This document shows, in pieces, positions 44,301 to 51,995 of a stretch of DNA of 64,000 bases; position 1 is the first letter of the stretch, and each line of letters opens with the position of its first letter. Below the pieces are notes generated by a model. It was not told the origin of the DNA and ran no database searches. It saw nothing but the letters and a program-made list of their open reading frames with translations. Both the position numbers and the translations under genes were made by a program. Source of the stretch: Bacteroidia bacterium (GTDB lineage: Bacteria > Bacteroidota > Bacteroidia > J057 > JADKCL01); NCBI GenBank assembly GCA_020635905.1, contig JACJYV010000002.1:434001-498000 (forward strand). Direction: 5' to 3'.

Positions 44301-44721
44301 GGCCAAAATGGCGGCTGAACAGGAAGCCATTCGCAAAGCGCTTCAGGAAGCGCACGATCAAATCCAGAAAGAAGGGGGCAAAGCCCTGGGCAGTCTGGGT
44401 CAGATTGCCAGTGACATGAAAGACACGGAGGATGAGCTGAAACGCAATAACATCACCCGCGAAACCCTCAACCGTCAGCAGCAGATTCTCAATCGTCTGC
44501 TGGATGCCACCAAGGCTGTGCGGGAGAAAGAAGAATTCGAAAACCGCCGTCAGTCCACCACTGGAAACGACGAGGATCGGGTTTCTCCTGAGGAATTGAG
44601 CAAGGAAGAATACAAAAATATGCTGCGCCAGGAGTTGCTGAAGTCAAACCAACTGGAGTACTCCAACGACTTCATTATCCTGATTGAGAAATATTTCAAG
44701 TTGCTGGACAAAGGCAATTGA
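41338..44721 (+). CDS. Large coiled-coil membrane protein (DUF4175-like)
   Basis: 1127 aa, starting at TTG 41338; no ATG is in a better position. Three hydrophobic helices lie in the first 185 residues (ILRGSIFLLLIVSSILFISI; GLFFGLLTVFLLVLGRMVLW; YLLVPLLLFALFFIVTPRLM). Two beta-sandwich regions follow, the second with RFRVLVEYPGYTGLGTDTLS. From about residue 515 to 960 the protein is a very long Glu/Lys/Met/Gln-rich coiled coil (LKEMQEKAEELNEGYKKMEE and similar), and a Gly/Lys/Gln-rich region precedes the end. It fits DUF4175-like proteins of Bacteroidota, of unknown function; a scaffold in the cell envelope is a guess. It precedes ybeY and mnmG, an order I believe to be conserved in the phylum. 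Confidence 0.75.
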   Translation: MNTVDRNENTLVGHIQAFRKKYYANQILRGSIFLLLIVSSILFISILGEGLLGFSSGVRTGLFFGLLTVFLLVLGRMVLWPLSKMVNLSQGLTDMEIARIVRRHFPNIDDKLINLLELKGNSSENNALAIAAIEQKTNELAPVPFANAINFRVNFKYARYLLVPLLLFALFFIVTPRLMMDGSTRLINFKKEFVAPPPFSIQIQNHPDQLIAGQDYKLQTHLKGEELPKELYLYLKKDSEEEFVSYPMNSEMADKFFYEFNDLKENFEYFIGNEKVKSDKLDVTVLKRPSIKRFRVLVEYPGYTGLGTDTLSENIGDFKVLKGSKLTWMLEAAGDLDRVVYVGRDTSKFTLSENGEFYQHQRRLLEDEQYFISLTSKQRIQNIDTVRYHIDVITDRFPSVFVDSPGQDFQADFNMSMPLDFEISDDYGFSKLSLFYRFVDSENDDKKTDDYQEVSLDVKKRELLQRKAFELDLDGLGMEEGDRVEYFIKVWDNDFITGPKFSVSSVFTINYLSLEEKYEEAGENQEKMDKMLKEMQEKAEELNEGYKKMEEKLLNQKKLSYDDRKELKKMLEQQQSVREEMSMLQKELEKNKEMLENNSMISQRTLEKYEKLNDFLKDMDNPKLDEMMKKMQENMEKLDPEDIKKNLEQMKLDEEEIEKSIERTMELLKQLEVQQKIEETLNKLENLKDKQEMLNEKLEDTNKNNKEAMDKLAEKQKELEKEMEKIKEELKELEEMKKDTETPDEEEMGDLEKDAEETQEDMQESEQQMQEGKKKEGSESQKNAQKKMEQMIQKLQDMQFGDMQQQDQANLDNLREILENLLALSFDQEDLRDEVKELRYGDPQLVKKGQSQKELQDDMEMVQDSLEELAKKVFEIEKFILDESGKAVEAMESSQDFIRNKQTNEVVNRQTQAMTSINNLANMLSDVMQSMQQQMKSNKPGQGMCKKPGGNGKPSMQQLGKQQGKLNGQMQEMLKGMEGGKGTDPGKLAKMAAEQEAIRKALQEAHDQIQKEGGKALGSLGQIASDMKDTEDELKRNNITRETLNRQQQILNRLLDATKAVREKEEFENRRQSTTGNDEDRVSPEELSKEEYKNMLRQELLKSNQLEYSNDFIILIEKYFKLLDKGN

Positions 44722-44738
44722 TGAAATCAACCTGATAA

Positions 44739-44768
44739 AAAGAGCGCTCATTTGGGCGCTCTTTTTTT
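44739..44768 (+). terminator. Intrinsic terminator after the DUF4175-like gene
   Basis: AAAGAGCGC (44739-44747) pairs with GCGCTCTTT (44756-44764), followed by T4 and G. Confidence 0.85.
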
Positions 44769-44834
44769 GTGGGGAAAAAATTTGCTGAAAACCCTGCGCA
44801 ACTTTTATGCGTTTTGTTTTAATTGGCAGCAGCA

Positions 44835-44863
44835 TTGACTTTCTTCGACGATTATTTTATAAA
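44835..44863 (+). promoter_or_regulatory. Possible promoter of the ATPase-ybeY pair
   Basis: TTGACT at 44835-44840, 17 bp, TATAAA at 44858-44863, a classical sigma-70-like arrangement 46 bp before the ATPase gene. Bacteroidota promoters usually differ, so it may be fortuitous. Confidence 0.3.
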
Positions 44864-44909
44864 TTGAACCATCATTTTAGAAAACGCCAGCCTGCAAATC
44901 TGCTTTGCT

Positions 44910-45308
44910 ATGGAAAAAGAACTTGCGATAAGTAGTTCGCCCGAGAATATCCGCCACGTAGAGGCCCTGATTGATGAAGTTCGCGACGTACTTCACTTCA
45001 AGGATGATGTATATGGAAACGTAATGGTAGCCATGACGGAGGCGGTCAATAATGGAATTGTACACGGAAACAGCTCGGATATCAGCAAAAAGGTATTCGT
45101 AAAAGTAAGTCTGATCAACCAGTATTGTCTGTTGATCACGGTCGAGGACGAAGGTCCAGGATTTGATCCTGATGCGCTGAGCGATCCAACCGCACCCGAA
45201 AACATTGAGAAAATCGGGGGAAGAGGAGTATTTCTCATGCAGCATCTCTCAGACGAGATCACCTTTTCCAATGAGGGGCGTCGGGTTGAAATGATCTTTA
45301 ATATCTGA
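44910..45308 (+). CDS. Anti-sigma-factor-type GHKL ATPase (RsbW-like)
   Basis: 132 aa, a minimal HATPase_c domain. The N box is AMTEAVNNGIVHGN, G1 is DEGPGFDPDAL and G2 is GGRGVFLMQHLSDEI. There is no sensor, HisKA or receiver part, so it resembles RsbW/SpoIIAB anti-sigma kinases that phosphorylate a STAS-domain antagonist. No such antagonist or sigma factor is in the window, so the target is unknown. The gene sits one base before ybeY, between that gene and the DUF4175-like gene. Cotranscription with ybeY is very likely. Confidence 0.88.
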   Translation: MEKELAISSSPENIRHVEALIDEVRDVLHFKDDVYGNVMVAMTEAVNNGIVHGNSSDISKKVFVKVSLINQYCLLITVEDEGPGFDPDALSDPTAPENIEKIGGRGVFLMQHLSDEITFSNEGRRVEMIFNI

Positions 45309-45309
45309 T

Positions 45310-45741
45310 ATGGCAGGTATGATTGAATTCCTGAACGAAGACACAGAGTTTGAAATCGGGAATGGGGAGTTTGTCAGTCAGTGGATCGAGCAAATCATCC
45401 TTCGTCACAAGCACAAGCTCCAGGAAGTATCCATCATTTTTTGTTCAGATGAGTATCTGTTGCAGATGAACAAAGAGCATCTGAACCACGATTATTACAC
45501 GGACGTCATCACCTTTCCTTACGGCCTTCCCAATTCGCGCGAAATTTCAGGAGATATTTTTATCTCCGTGGATCGGGTCAAAGACAATGCGGCCCAACGA
45601 AAAATTCATCCCATCGACGAATTACACCGCGTGATTATTCATGGAGTTTTGCATTTGCTGGGCTTCGACGACAAGGACGAGGCTTCAGAAGCTGAAATGC
45701 GGAAAGAAGAAGATTTAGCTTTATCTTTGCGGATGTTTTGA
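45310..45741 (+). CDS. ybeY: rRNA maturation RNase YbeY
   Basis: 143 aa. The family motif is HRVIIHGVLHLLGFDDKDEA, which gives two of the three zinc histidines (HGVLH); the third His of E. coli HGTLHLLGYDH is replaced by Asp (GFDD). I believe Bacteroidota members often differ here, so it may be normal for the phylum. DYYTDVITFPYG is the second conserved stretch. YbeY takes part in 16S rRNA 3'-end maturation and ribosome quality control. The parS sites begin 12 bp after its stop. Confidence 0.93.
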   Translation: MAGMIEFLNEDTEFEIGNGEFVSQWIEQIILRHKHKLQEVSIIFCSDEYLLQMNKEHLNHDYYTDVITFPYGLPNSREISGDIFISVDRVKDNAAQRKIHPIDELHRVIIHGVLHLLGFDDKDEASEAEMRKEEDLALSLRMF

Positions 45742-45752
45742 ATCTGTGAAAT

Positions 45753-45768
45753 TGTTCCACGTGGAACA
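45753..45768. other. parS site 1 (ParB-binding palindrome)
   Basis: TGTTCCACGTGGAACA, a perfect 16-bp palindrome. It is the sequence known as chromosomal parS in several bacteria, and differs from the B. subtilis consensus only in the G/A choice of the arms. ParB loads here and spreads to form the centromere complex. Confidence 0.85.
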
Positions 45769-45789
45769 ATGGAAACATGAGGAGAAAAA

Positions 45790-45805
45790 TGTTCCACGTG
45801 GAACA
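45790..45805. other. parS site 2 (ParB-binding palindrome)
   Basis: A second identical TGTTCCACGTGGAACA, 37 bp (start to start) from the first and 131 bp before mnmG. Two exact copies so close cannot be chance. No parA or parB is in the window. Confidence 0.85.
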
Positions 45806-45936
45806 TTAAAAAGTAAAATTTGAATGGTCGCGTTTTGAAGATATCTGCCTGAAATTTCAGGAAGTGCTCCCTGTCTCAGCGAAAGCTCCCGAAAACAGAA
45901 GAATCCAGAAGCGCGAATTTTTGCAGGCAAAGTAAT

Positions 45937-47799
45937 ATGTTTCCTGAATACGATGTAATAGTGGTAGGCGCGGGCCATGCAGGATGTGAAGCTGCTGCCG
46001 CTGCTGCCAACCTGGGTCAGAAGACCCTGTTGGTCACCATGAATATGAATACCATTGCCCAGATGTCGTGCAACCCCGCCATGGGCGGCGTGGCCAAAGG
46101 ACAACTGGTTCGCGAAATTGATGCCCTCGGGGGTTACTCTGGAATCGTTACAGACCAGACCATGATTCAGTTTCGCATGCTCAACCGTTCCAAAGGACCC
46201 GCTATGTGGAGTCCACGGGCTCAGTCAGACCGCATGCGCTTCGCTGAGGCCTGGCGCCTCAAGCTGGAGCAAACTGAAAATCTTGATTTCTGGCAGGAAA
46301 TGGTGGGCGGACTCGAAGTCAAAGACGGAAGGGTAGTGGGCGTGCGCACAGGCATGGGACTCGTAATTCCCGGAAAATCCGTCATTCTCACCAATGGAAC
46401 TTTTCTCAATGGCATCATCCACATTGGCGAAAAACAGTTTGGAGGAGGTCGCGCGGGAGAAAAATCTGCCACTGGAATCACAGAGCAACTGGTCGAACTG
46501 GGTTTTCGTGCAGGTCGCATGAAGACCGGAACTCCTCCCCGCCTCGATGGCCGCTCCATCAACTGGTCGCTGCTCGAAGAGCAGCCCGGCGACGAAGTGG
46601 CTGAAAAATTCTCTTTCACGGATACCCCACGCCTGACCAAACAGCGCCCCTGCCACATAGGCTATACCAATCCCGAAGTACATGCCATTCTGGAAACAGG
46701 CTTTCATGCCTCTCCCATGTTTGCCGGCCGCATCCAGGGGATCGGGCCCCGTTACTGTCCTTCTATTGAAGATAAATTGGTGCGCTTCTCAGATAAAACC
46801 CGCCACCAGTTGTTTGTAGAGCCCGAAGGCTGGGATACCGTGGAAATCTATCTCAATGGATTTTCCTCTTCGCTCCCTGAAGACGTGCAGTACAAAGCCC
46901 TGCGCAAAATCGTGGGCTTTGAGAATGTGCGCATGTTCCGTCCTGGTTACGCGATTGAATATGATTTCTTCCCGCCCGATCAGGTCAAACTCACCCTGGA
47001 AACCCAGCTGGTGGAAAACCTTTATTTTGCCGGCCAGATCAACGGAACCACGGGTTATGAAGAGGCAGCCTGCCAGGGACTGATGGCCGGCATCAATGCT
47101 GCGCTCAAGAATAAAGAACAGGATCCTTTCATCCTCAAAAGGGATGAAGCCTACATTGGAGTGCTGATCGACGACCTGGTCAATAAAGGCACAGAAGAGC
47201 CTTATCGCATGTTTACCAGCCGGGCCGAGTATCGCATTTTGCTCCGTCAGGACAATGCTGACCTGCGCCTCACAGAAAAAAGCTATGCCCTGGGCCTGGC
47301 TGATGAAGCCCGTTACCAGCGACTCAAAGAGAAAAAAGAAAGTATGGAAGTTTTGCTCAAAGCCATGGAAAAAGTTTCCCTGGAACCTGAGCAGATCAAT
47401 CCCGTACTGGAACGGATCGAAAGTTCGCCCCTGAACCAGAAGGTGAAAGCAGGCTCTGTGATTACCCGACCCAACGTAACCCTGGATATGATTCTGGAAG
47501 CGAGCCCCGAATTGAGGGAAATTGCCCGCGACATGGAGCCCGAGTTCCTGGAGCAGGTGGAAATTGGCATGAAGTATGAAGGCTATATCCGCAAGGAAAA
47601 AGAGCTGGCCGATAAAATGATTCGTCTGGATGATATTATCCTGCCCGAGAAATTTGATTATCGCAAACTGAAATCGCTTTCCTGGGAAGGTCGTGAAAAG
47701 CTTGAAAAAGTTCGCCCCGCAAGTCTCGGTCAGGCCTCCCGCATCAGTGGAGTTACCCCGGCAGATATTTCAGTACTCATGGTTTATATTGGCAGATAA
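45937..47799 (+). CDS. mnmG: tRNA uridine 5-carboxymethylaminomethyl modification enzyme MnmG (GidA)
   Basis: 620 aa, full length. The FAD-binding Rossmann motif is YDVIVVGAGHAGCEAAAAAA at the N-terminus. Also present are MSCNPAMGGVAKGQLVREID, RMLNRSKGPAMWSPRAQSDR, FNAD-type LKTGTPPRL-like MKTGTPPRLDGRS, and GYEEAACQGLMAGINAALK. The C-terminal helical domain has RAEYRILLRQDNADLRLTEK and the tail RPASLGQASRISGVTPADIS. With MnmE it makes the cmnm5 group of wobble uridines in tRNAs. In many bacteria mnmG lies close to the origin beside par genes, which fits the parS pair in its leader. Confidence 0.97.
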   Translation: MFPEYDVIVVGAGHAGCEAAAAAANLGQKTLLVTMNMNTIAQMSCNPAMGGVAKGQLVREIDALGGYSGIVTDQTMIQFRMLNRSKGPAMWSPRAQSDRMRFAEAWRLKLEQTENLDFWQEMVGGLEVKDGRVVGVRTGMGLVIPGKSVILTNGTFLNGIIHIGEKQFGGGRAGEKSATGITEQLVELGFRAGRMKTGTPPRLDGRSINWSLLEEQPGDEVAEKFSFTDTPRLTKQRPCHIGYTNPEVHAILETGFHASPMFAGRIQGIGPRYCPSIEDKLVRFSDKTRHQLFVEPEGWDTVEIYLNGFSSSLPEDVQYKALRKIVGFENVRMFRPGYAIEYDFFPPDQVKLTLETQLVENLYFAGQINGTTGYEEAACQGLMAGINAALKNKEQDPFILKRDEAYIGVLIDDLVNKGTEEPYRMFTSRAEYRILLRQDNADLRLTEKSYALGLADEARYQRLKEKKESMEVLLKAMEKVSLEPEQINPVLERIESSPLNQKVKAGSVITRPNVTLDMILEASPELREIARDMEPEFLEQVEIGMKYEGYIRKEKELADKMIRLDDIILPEKFDYRKLKSLSWEGREKLEKVRPASLGQASRISGVTPADISVLMVYIGR

Positions 47800-47807
47800 T
47801 CAGCTGA

Positions 47808-48698
47808 ATGAAAAAATACGATCAATGCCCCATCTGCGGCTCTGAAAACATTTCCTTTAAACTGGAGGCCAAAGATTATACCGTTTCCGGCAAATTTTTC
47901 CGCATATCCCAATGCCGAAATTGTACCCTGCGCTTTACCAATCCCGTGCCCGAACAAGAGGAAATAGGGTACTATTACCAGTCTGACGAGTACATTTCCC
48001 ATTCCAATACCTCCAAAGGCTTCATCAACAAAGCCTATCAGATTGTCAGGGGCATAACTCTTAATTCCAAGCAAAAGCTGGTAATCCGCAGTTCGGGGAA
48101 GAGGCAAGGCAAAATTCTGGATGTGGGATGTGGTACGGGGGAATTTCTGAATAAGATGAAAGAAGCTGGCTGGACCACCCAGGGGATTGAGCCCGAGGAT
48201 AGCGCCCGCAAAATGGCCTCGGAAAATTTTGGGCTGACCGTGGAAGAACCTGCGAAATTCTTTGAATTTTCTGAAGCAGAATTTGATGTGATCACCATGT
48301 GGCACGTGTTGGAACACGTGCACCAGCTTGATGAATACATCGCCAACCTGAAGCGGCTGCTCAAACCCAACGGAACCCTCATCATTGCTGTGCCCAACTA
48401 CCAGTCGCACGACGCCAAGAAATACAGAATGGTCTGGGCCGCCTACGATGTACCCCGCCACCTTTACCACTTTTCAGTTGAGGCAATGAATTATCTGATG
48501 GGTCGTTTTGGATTTGTAATCAGCAAAATAAAAATGATGCCCTTTGATTCCTTCTACGTCTCAATGCTGAGTGAAAAGAACAGTGAAGGATCCATGTTGC
48601 TGGGCATTTGGGTGGGATTTGTTTCCTGGGTGAAAGCCGTCTTCAGGCACGAAAAGTGCAGTTCCCTCATTTACATCATCCACAAAAGCGAAGCTTGA
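47808..48698 (+). CDS. Class I SAM methyltransferase with N-terminal zinc ribbon
   Basis: 296 aa, 8 bp after mnmG. A zinc-ribbon-like start holds CPICGS (7-10) and a second pair CRNC (about 37-40), as in many bacterial methyltransferases acting on glycolipids. The methyltransferase core has motif I KILDVGCGTGEFLNKM, acidic post-motif GIEPED, motif II-like FDVITMWHVLEHVHQLDEYI, and a proline-containing region LKPNGTLIIAVPN. The C-terminus has a hydrophobic stretch (SMLLGIWVGFVSWVKAVF), perhaps membrane-attached. The acceptor is unknown. Its stop codon overlaps the next gene's TTG start. Confidence 0.85.
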   Translation: MKKYDQCPICGSENISFKLEAKDYTVSGKFFRISQCRNCTLRFTNPVPEQEEIGYYYQSDEYISHSNTSKGFINKAYQIVRGITLNSKQKLVIRSSGKRQGKILDVGCGTGEFLNKMKEAGWTTQGIEPEDSARKMASENFGLTVEEPAKFFEFSEAEFDVITMWHVLEHVHQLDEYIANLKRLLKPNGTLIIAVPNYQSHDAKKYRMVWAAYDVPRHLYHFSVEAMNYLMGRFGFVISKIKMMPFDSFYVSMLSEKNSEGSMLLGIWVGFVSWVKAVFRHEKCSSLIYIIHKSEA

Positions 48699-49201
48699 AG
48701 TTTTCGGGTGATAAACTGAGATTTCTAATTATTCTGCTGATAATCAGTCTAATACCTTCATTTTATTTGCAAGCCCAAACCACCAATGAGCAGGCTTTTC
48801 ATCAACTGATGCAAAAATGGACAGGCTGGTATAATGGTTCCTTCAAAGAAATTCAGGGATTTACCACTCCTTACCTCCAGTCTTTCTTTAAATCTGATTC
48901 AAATTCGACCACGGATCTTTTCATTCAGGATCCTGAAATCAGTTTCAGGAAATTGGGCAAAAGGGAATATCTGCGAAATTTGAGCGTTACACTCGTTTAT
49001 CAGGATTCCACGGAACACGAATTTACTTTGTCCAGCAAAGACACCATTCCCGCAGACATGATTTCCAGGGTGCGAAAGACCAGGCATCATCCCCTGCGGG
49101 GTGAGGATCCCCGTTGGGCAAAAAAATATCTTTTTCCTGCAGTTGGAATCCTCGCTGGTATATCAACTGTGGTCACTTTATTTTACCTTCGCAGTCAATG
49201 A
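48695..49201 (+). CDS. Small envelope protein of unknown function
   Basis: 168 aa from TTG 48695, which overlaps the upstream stop (TTGA). The frame opens at 48608, but the preceding part overlaps the methyltransferase and lacks a signal. From the TTG the protein begins with a signal or membrane helix (DKLRFLIILLIISLIPSFYL), has a soluble part rich in beta strands (LRNLSVTLVYQDSTEHEFTL), and ends with a helix (YLFPAVGILAGISTVVTLFY). It looks like a periplasmic domain anchored at the C-terminus. The stop overlaps the start of the next gene by 4 bp, so the three genes 47808-50943 are coupled. Confidence 0.6.
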   Translation: MKFSGDKLRFLIILLIISLIPSFYLQAQTTNEQAFHQLMQKWTGWYNGSFKEIQGFTTPYLQSFFKSDSNSTTDLFIQDPEISFRKLGKREYLRNLSVTLVYQDSTEHEFTLSSKDTIPADMISRVRKTRHHPLRGEDPRWAKKYLFPAVGILAGISTVVTLFYLRSQ

Positions 49202-50943
49202 AGCGCTTTCTTCGCATACCCCATTCCTGGACCGCCTTTATCCTGGCGGTTGGCCTGGCCGCGGCCTGTGCCAGCGAAGGTAGTTTGACGGGTGGCGACA
49301 AGGATGTGGATGGACCTGTGGTGGAGGGCACCTATCCAGAAACGGGTACCCTCAATAATCTGGACCGCGAGATTGTCTTTACCTTCGATGAGTTTCTGAA
49401 GCAGGGCAGTTACGCGGATGAAGTTTTTATTTCGCCCGTTCAGGAGACAAAGCCTGAGATTGTGACTGGTCTCAAAAAGATCAAAATCAAGCTGAAGGAC
49501 GATCTGCGTCCCAATACAACTTACGTGATCACCCTGGGTACGGGAGTCAAGGACGATCAGGAAGGCAATAAGATGGCCAAGCCTTATACCCTGGCCTTCA
49601 GCACGGGTGCCACCCTGGACAGTATGGAGATCAGCGGGAAGGTGATCGACCCGAAAACGGGAGCAGGGGAGGAGAATTTTACCATGTTGCTTTACCCTGC
49701 AGACGAAATTTCCGGGGATTCCATCTGGAACAGGCGGCCTGTGTATTCTTCTCTCACGGATGAGGAGGGGAAGTTCAAGCTCAGGTATCTTTCGCGCCAG
49801 AGTTACCGCATTTATGCGGTGAAGGACGGGGACCGCAACTTCAAGTACAATTCCGTTTCAGAAAAAATCGCCATAGCGTCGGGTTCCCTGATCGAATTTC
49901 CTGACAGCGCCGACGGCGCAGAAGTCACCCTGCAAAGCACCATCCCGGACAATGTGGCTCCCTTTCCCCGTTCGGCCAAGTGGATCAATGACAAAACTGT
50001 AGTGGTGGATTTCAAGGAAGATATTCCCCTGACCTTTAAAGGTGATTCCCTGCAAATTTACACTACTGATACCTTAGGCTCTGACCCTCAGTTGGTTAGT
50101 GGTTTCAATAAGCTGATCAAAGACAAGACCAAAATCTTTTTACAAACTTCGCGGGCCAAAGAGGAATACGTATTAATCCAATTCAAAAACCTGGTTGATT
50201 CCCTTGGAAATAAGCGGGATACCTTCATTCAGATCAACCCCAACAAGATCTCAAAGGATTACGAAAAGCAGATAATTCTCCAACCTGACCTGGACGAGAT
50301 TACTTTAAAGTATAAGTTCAATTTTACCTATCCATTGCGTTCATACCTAAATGGATTGCAGTACGAAATCAGGGACACGGTCAGCAAGAAAAGTCTCACC
50401 AGCACCTACAAAAATGACAATTTTGTCATGGAAATTGCCCTGGAGGAATATCCCAAAAAGAAAACCGTGCTCGAAGTGACCTTTCAGAAGGGCATTCAAT
50501 TTCGCAGCGGCAACAGCAGTGATACCACTGTGACCTTTTTCCTCAATACCAAAGATTTAGAAAATTTGGGTGGATTGTCTGGTAAGGTCAATGACGAAGA
50601 ATTGCCGGGCAACTGGATCCTCTTTCTTCAAAATGAAAAAGGAAAAACCGTGCGTCGGGCAGGCGAGAATTTTGCCTTTCAGGGATTGGATCCCGGCAAA
50701 TATACCTTCTGGATGTTTGACGACGCAGATTCCAACGGAGTTTACACCCCGGGAAGCCTGCATCCCTATCGTCTGCCTGAAAAAGTATTTATTGACAGCA
50801 ATCCAGTTGAGGTGCGGGCCAACTGGCAGGTGGAAGACCATAAAGTAGTGGTACAAAAGACCTTCAAGCCTTCAAAATCTGCCTCAGGAGGTGGAAAAAA
50901 GGGAAGTACTGCAGGCAAACGTTCCTCAGCAGGAAAAAATTAA
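49198..50943 (+). CDS. Ig-like-domain lipoprotein
   Basis: 581 aa from ATG 49198, overlapping the previous stop by 4 bp; the open frame from 49114 is earlier than the signal. Signal with possible lipidation at Cys24 (AVGLAAACASEGSLTGGDKD). A Big_5/SbsA-type Ig domain follows (about 40-135): VVEGTYPETGTLNNLDREIV, then LRPNTTYVITLGTGVKDDQE and AFSTGATLDSM. The rest comprises several beta-sandwich modules, including RQSYRIYAVKDGDRNFKYNS and LDPGKYTFWMFDDADSNGVY. The end is Lys/Ser/Gly-rich. This type of lipoprotein is common in Bacteroidota; the role is unknown, perhaps surface-located. It converges with the GT4 gene with 4 bp overlap. Confidence 0.75.
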   Translation: MKRFLRIPHSWTAFILAVGLAAACASEGSLTGGDKDVDGPVVEGTYPETGTLNNLDREIVFTFDEFLKQGSYADEVFISPVQETKPEIVTGLKKIKIKLKDDLRPNTTYVITLGTGVKDDQEGNKMAKPYTLAFSTGATLDSMEISGKVIDPKTGAGEENFTMLLYPADEISGDSIWNRRPVYSSLTDEEGKFKLRYLSRQSYRIYAVKDGDRNFKYNSVSEKIAIASGSLIEFPDSADGAEVTLQSTIPDNVAPFPRSAKWINDKTVVVDFKEDIPLTFKGDSLQIYTTDTLGSDPQLVSGFNKLIKDKTKIFLQTSRAKEEYVLIQFKNLVDSLGNKRDTFIQINPNKISKDYEKQIILQPDLDEITLKYKFNFTYPLRSYLNGLQYEIRDTVSKKSLTSTYKNDNFVMEIALEEYPKKKTVLEVTFQKGIQFRSGNSSDTTVTFFLNTKDLENLGGLSGKVNDEELPGNWILFLQNEKGKTVRRAGENFAFQGLDPGKYTFWMFDDADSNGVYTPGSLHPYRLPEKVFIDSNPVEVRANWQVEDHKVVVQKTFKPSKSASGGGKKGSTAGKRSSAGKN

Positions 50944-51995
50944 CCCCTGAGCCGTTCGGCCAGAGACAAAATCTGCTGCATGTGATCTTCCAGGCGCAGG
51001 CCCTTCAGGCGGGCAAAATCAGGATCAATCGTAAATTGTTCCACGCGGAAATCCCGCACTGCTCTGAGCCAGTTTTCAGGCTCCAGATTATCCAAAACCA
51101 GCCCCTCTTTGGCAGAAACAATTTCAGCTGCGCCGACCCGGGTTGAAACCAGCACAGGGGTGCCACACAGAATGCTCTCGGCCACAATCTGGCCGTAGGG
51201 TTCGTACACAGAAGGATGAATGGTAGCCGCGGCCGCGGCATAAAGCTCCTGGGTTTCGCGTACAAAACCCAGAAATTTCACATTGGGCAAGCCACTGCGT
51301 ACAGGCGGATCGCCTGCAATGATCAGCTCCACGGGTTCGTTTTGCAGCTGGGCAAAAATTTCCAGCAGCAAGGGCAAGCCCTTGCGTTTGTGCCCCGTGG
51401 AAACAAAAAGAAATGACCTTTTTGCTGGATCCAGGCCATATTTTTGCTGAAATTCTGCCTTCCTTTCTTTCAACCCTCCGTGAAAACGGTTGATATCAGC
51501 AGGAGGATAAAGCACCTGAACGCGGGATTCTTCCACCCCAAAATACTGCATCACCTCCCGTTTCATCATTTGCGAAGCGGCCAGAATAAATCTGGAATGC
51601 TGGTACGCAGATTCGTCCAGGGCGATTTCTATTTTGTCTTTGGCATTGAGATCCGTTTTGCCAATCGCAGCCAGATACCCAGGGTGATTTCCAGGGGCCA
51701 GCACCACATCCTGGTGAGAAGTGCGTCCCAGTGAAAGGCTGAAATCAAATTTTTCCTGAGCCATATAACGACCCAACCAGCGGTCGAAATACAGATGGCT
51801 TTTTCGTTTGGGAAACCGCCAGTGACGCGCCTTGACCAACGTGATCCCTTTGGGAATTTCGATCTCGCGGGAGAGTTTGGAAATAATGACCGTCACCTCG
51901 TGCCCTTCGCGGATAAGGTAATCAATGTAACTGAAAAGCCGGGTTTCCAACCCGCCTTTGAGCAACATGCGATAATGGATCAGGGCGATTTTCAT
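50940..51995 (-). CDS. GT4-family glycosyltransferase
   Basis: 351 aa from ATG 51995 (MKIALIHYRMLLKGGLETRL), preferred over the frame start at 52022. GT-B fold: the N-terminal Rossmann domain has the glycine loop MLLKGGLETRLFSYIDYL; the C-terminal domain has STGHKRKGLPLLLEIF, AGDPPVRSGLPNVKFLGFV and the nucleotide-sugar motif SVYEPYGQIVAESILCGTPV (E-x7-E). The enzyme transfers a sugar with retention, probably in surface-polysaccharide or glycolipid synthesis; the sugar is unknown. The start overlaps the stop of the GT-C gene upstream (ATGA), so the two enzymes are made together. Confidence 0.88.
   Translation of the reverse strand: MKIALIHYRMLLKGGLETRLFSYIDYLIREGHEVTVIISKLSREIEIPKGITLVKARHWRFPKRKSHLYFDRWLGRYMAQEKFDFSLSLGRTSHQDVVLAPGNHPGYLAAIGKTDLNAKDKIEIALDESAYQHSRFILAASQMMKREVMQYFGVEESRVQVLYPPADINRFHGGLKERKAEFQQKYGLDPAKRSFLFVSTGHKRKGLPLLLEIFAQLQNEPVELIIAGDPPVRSGLPNVKFLGFVRETQELYAAAAATIHPSVYEPYGQIVAESILCGTPVLVSTRVGAAEIVSAKEGLVLDNLEPENWLRAVRDFRVEQFTIDPDFARLKGLRLEDHMQQILSLAERLRG

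Noticed and set aside
51037..51052. TGTTCCACGCGGAAAT, a parS-like sequence in the GT4 gene
   Set aside because: Three mismatches to the palindrome, and it lies in coding sequence where such matches arise by chance.
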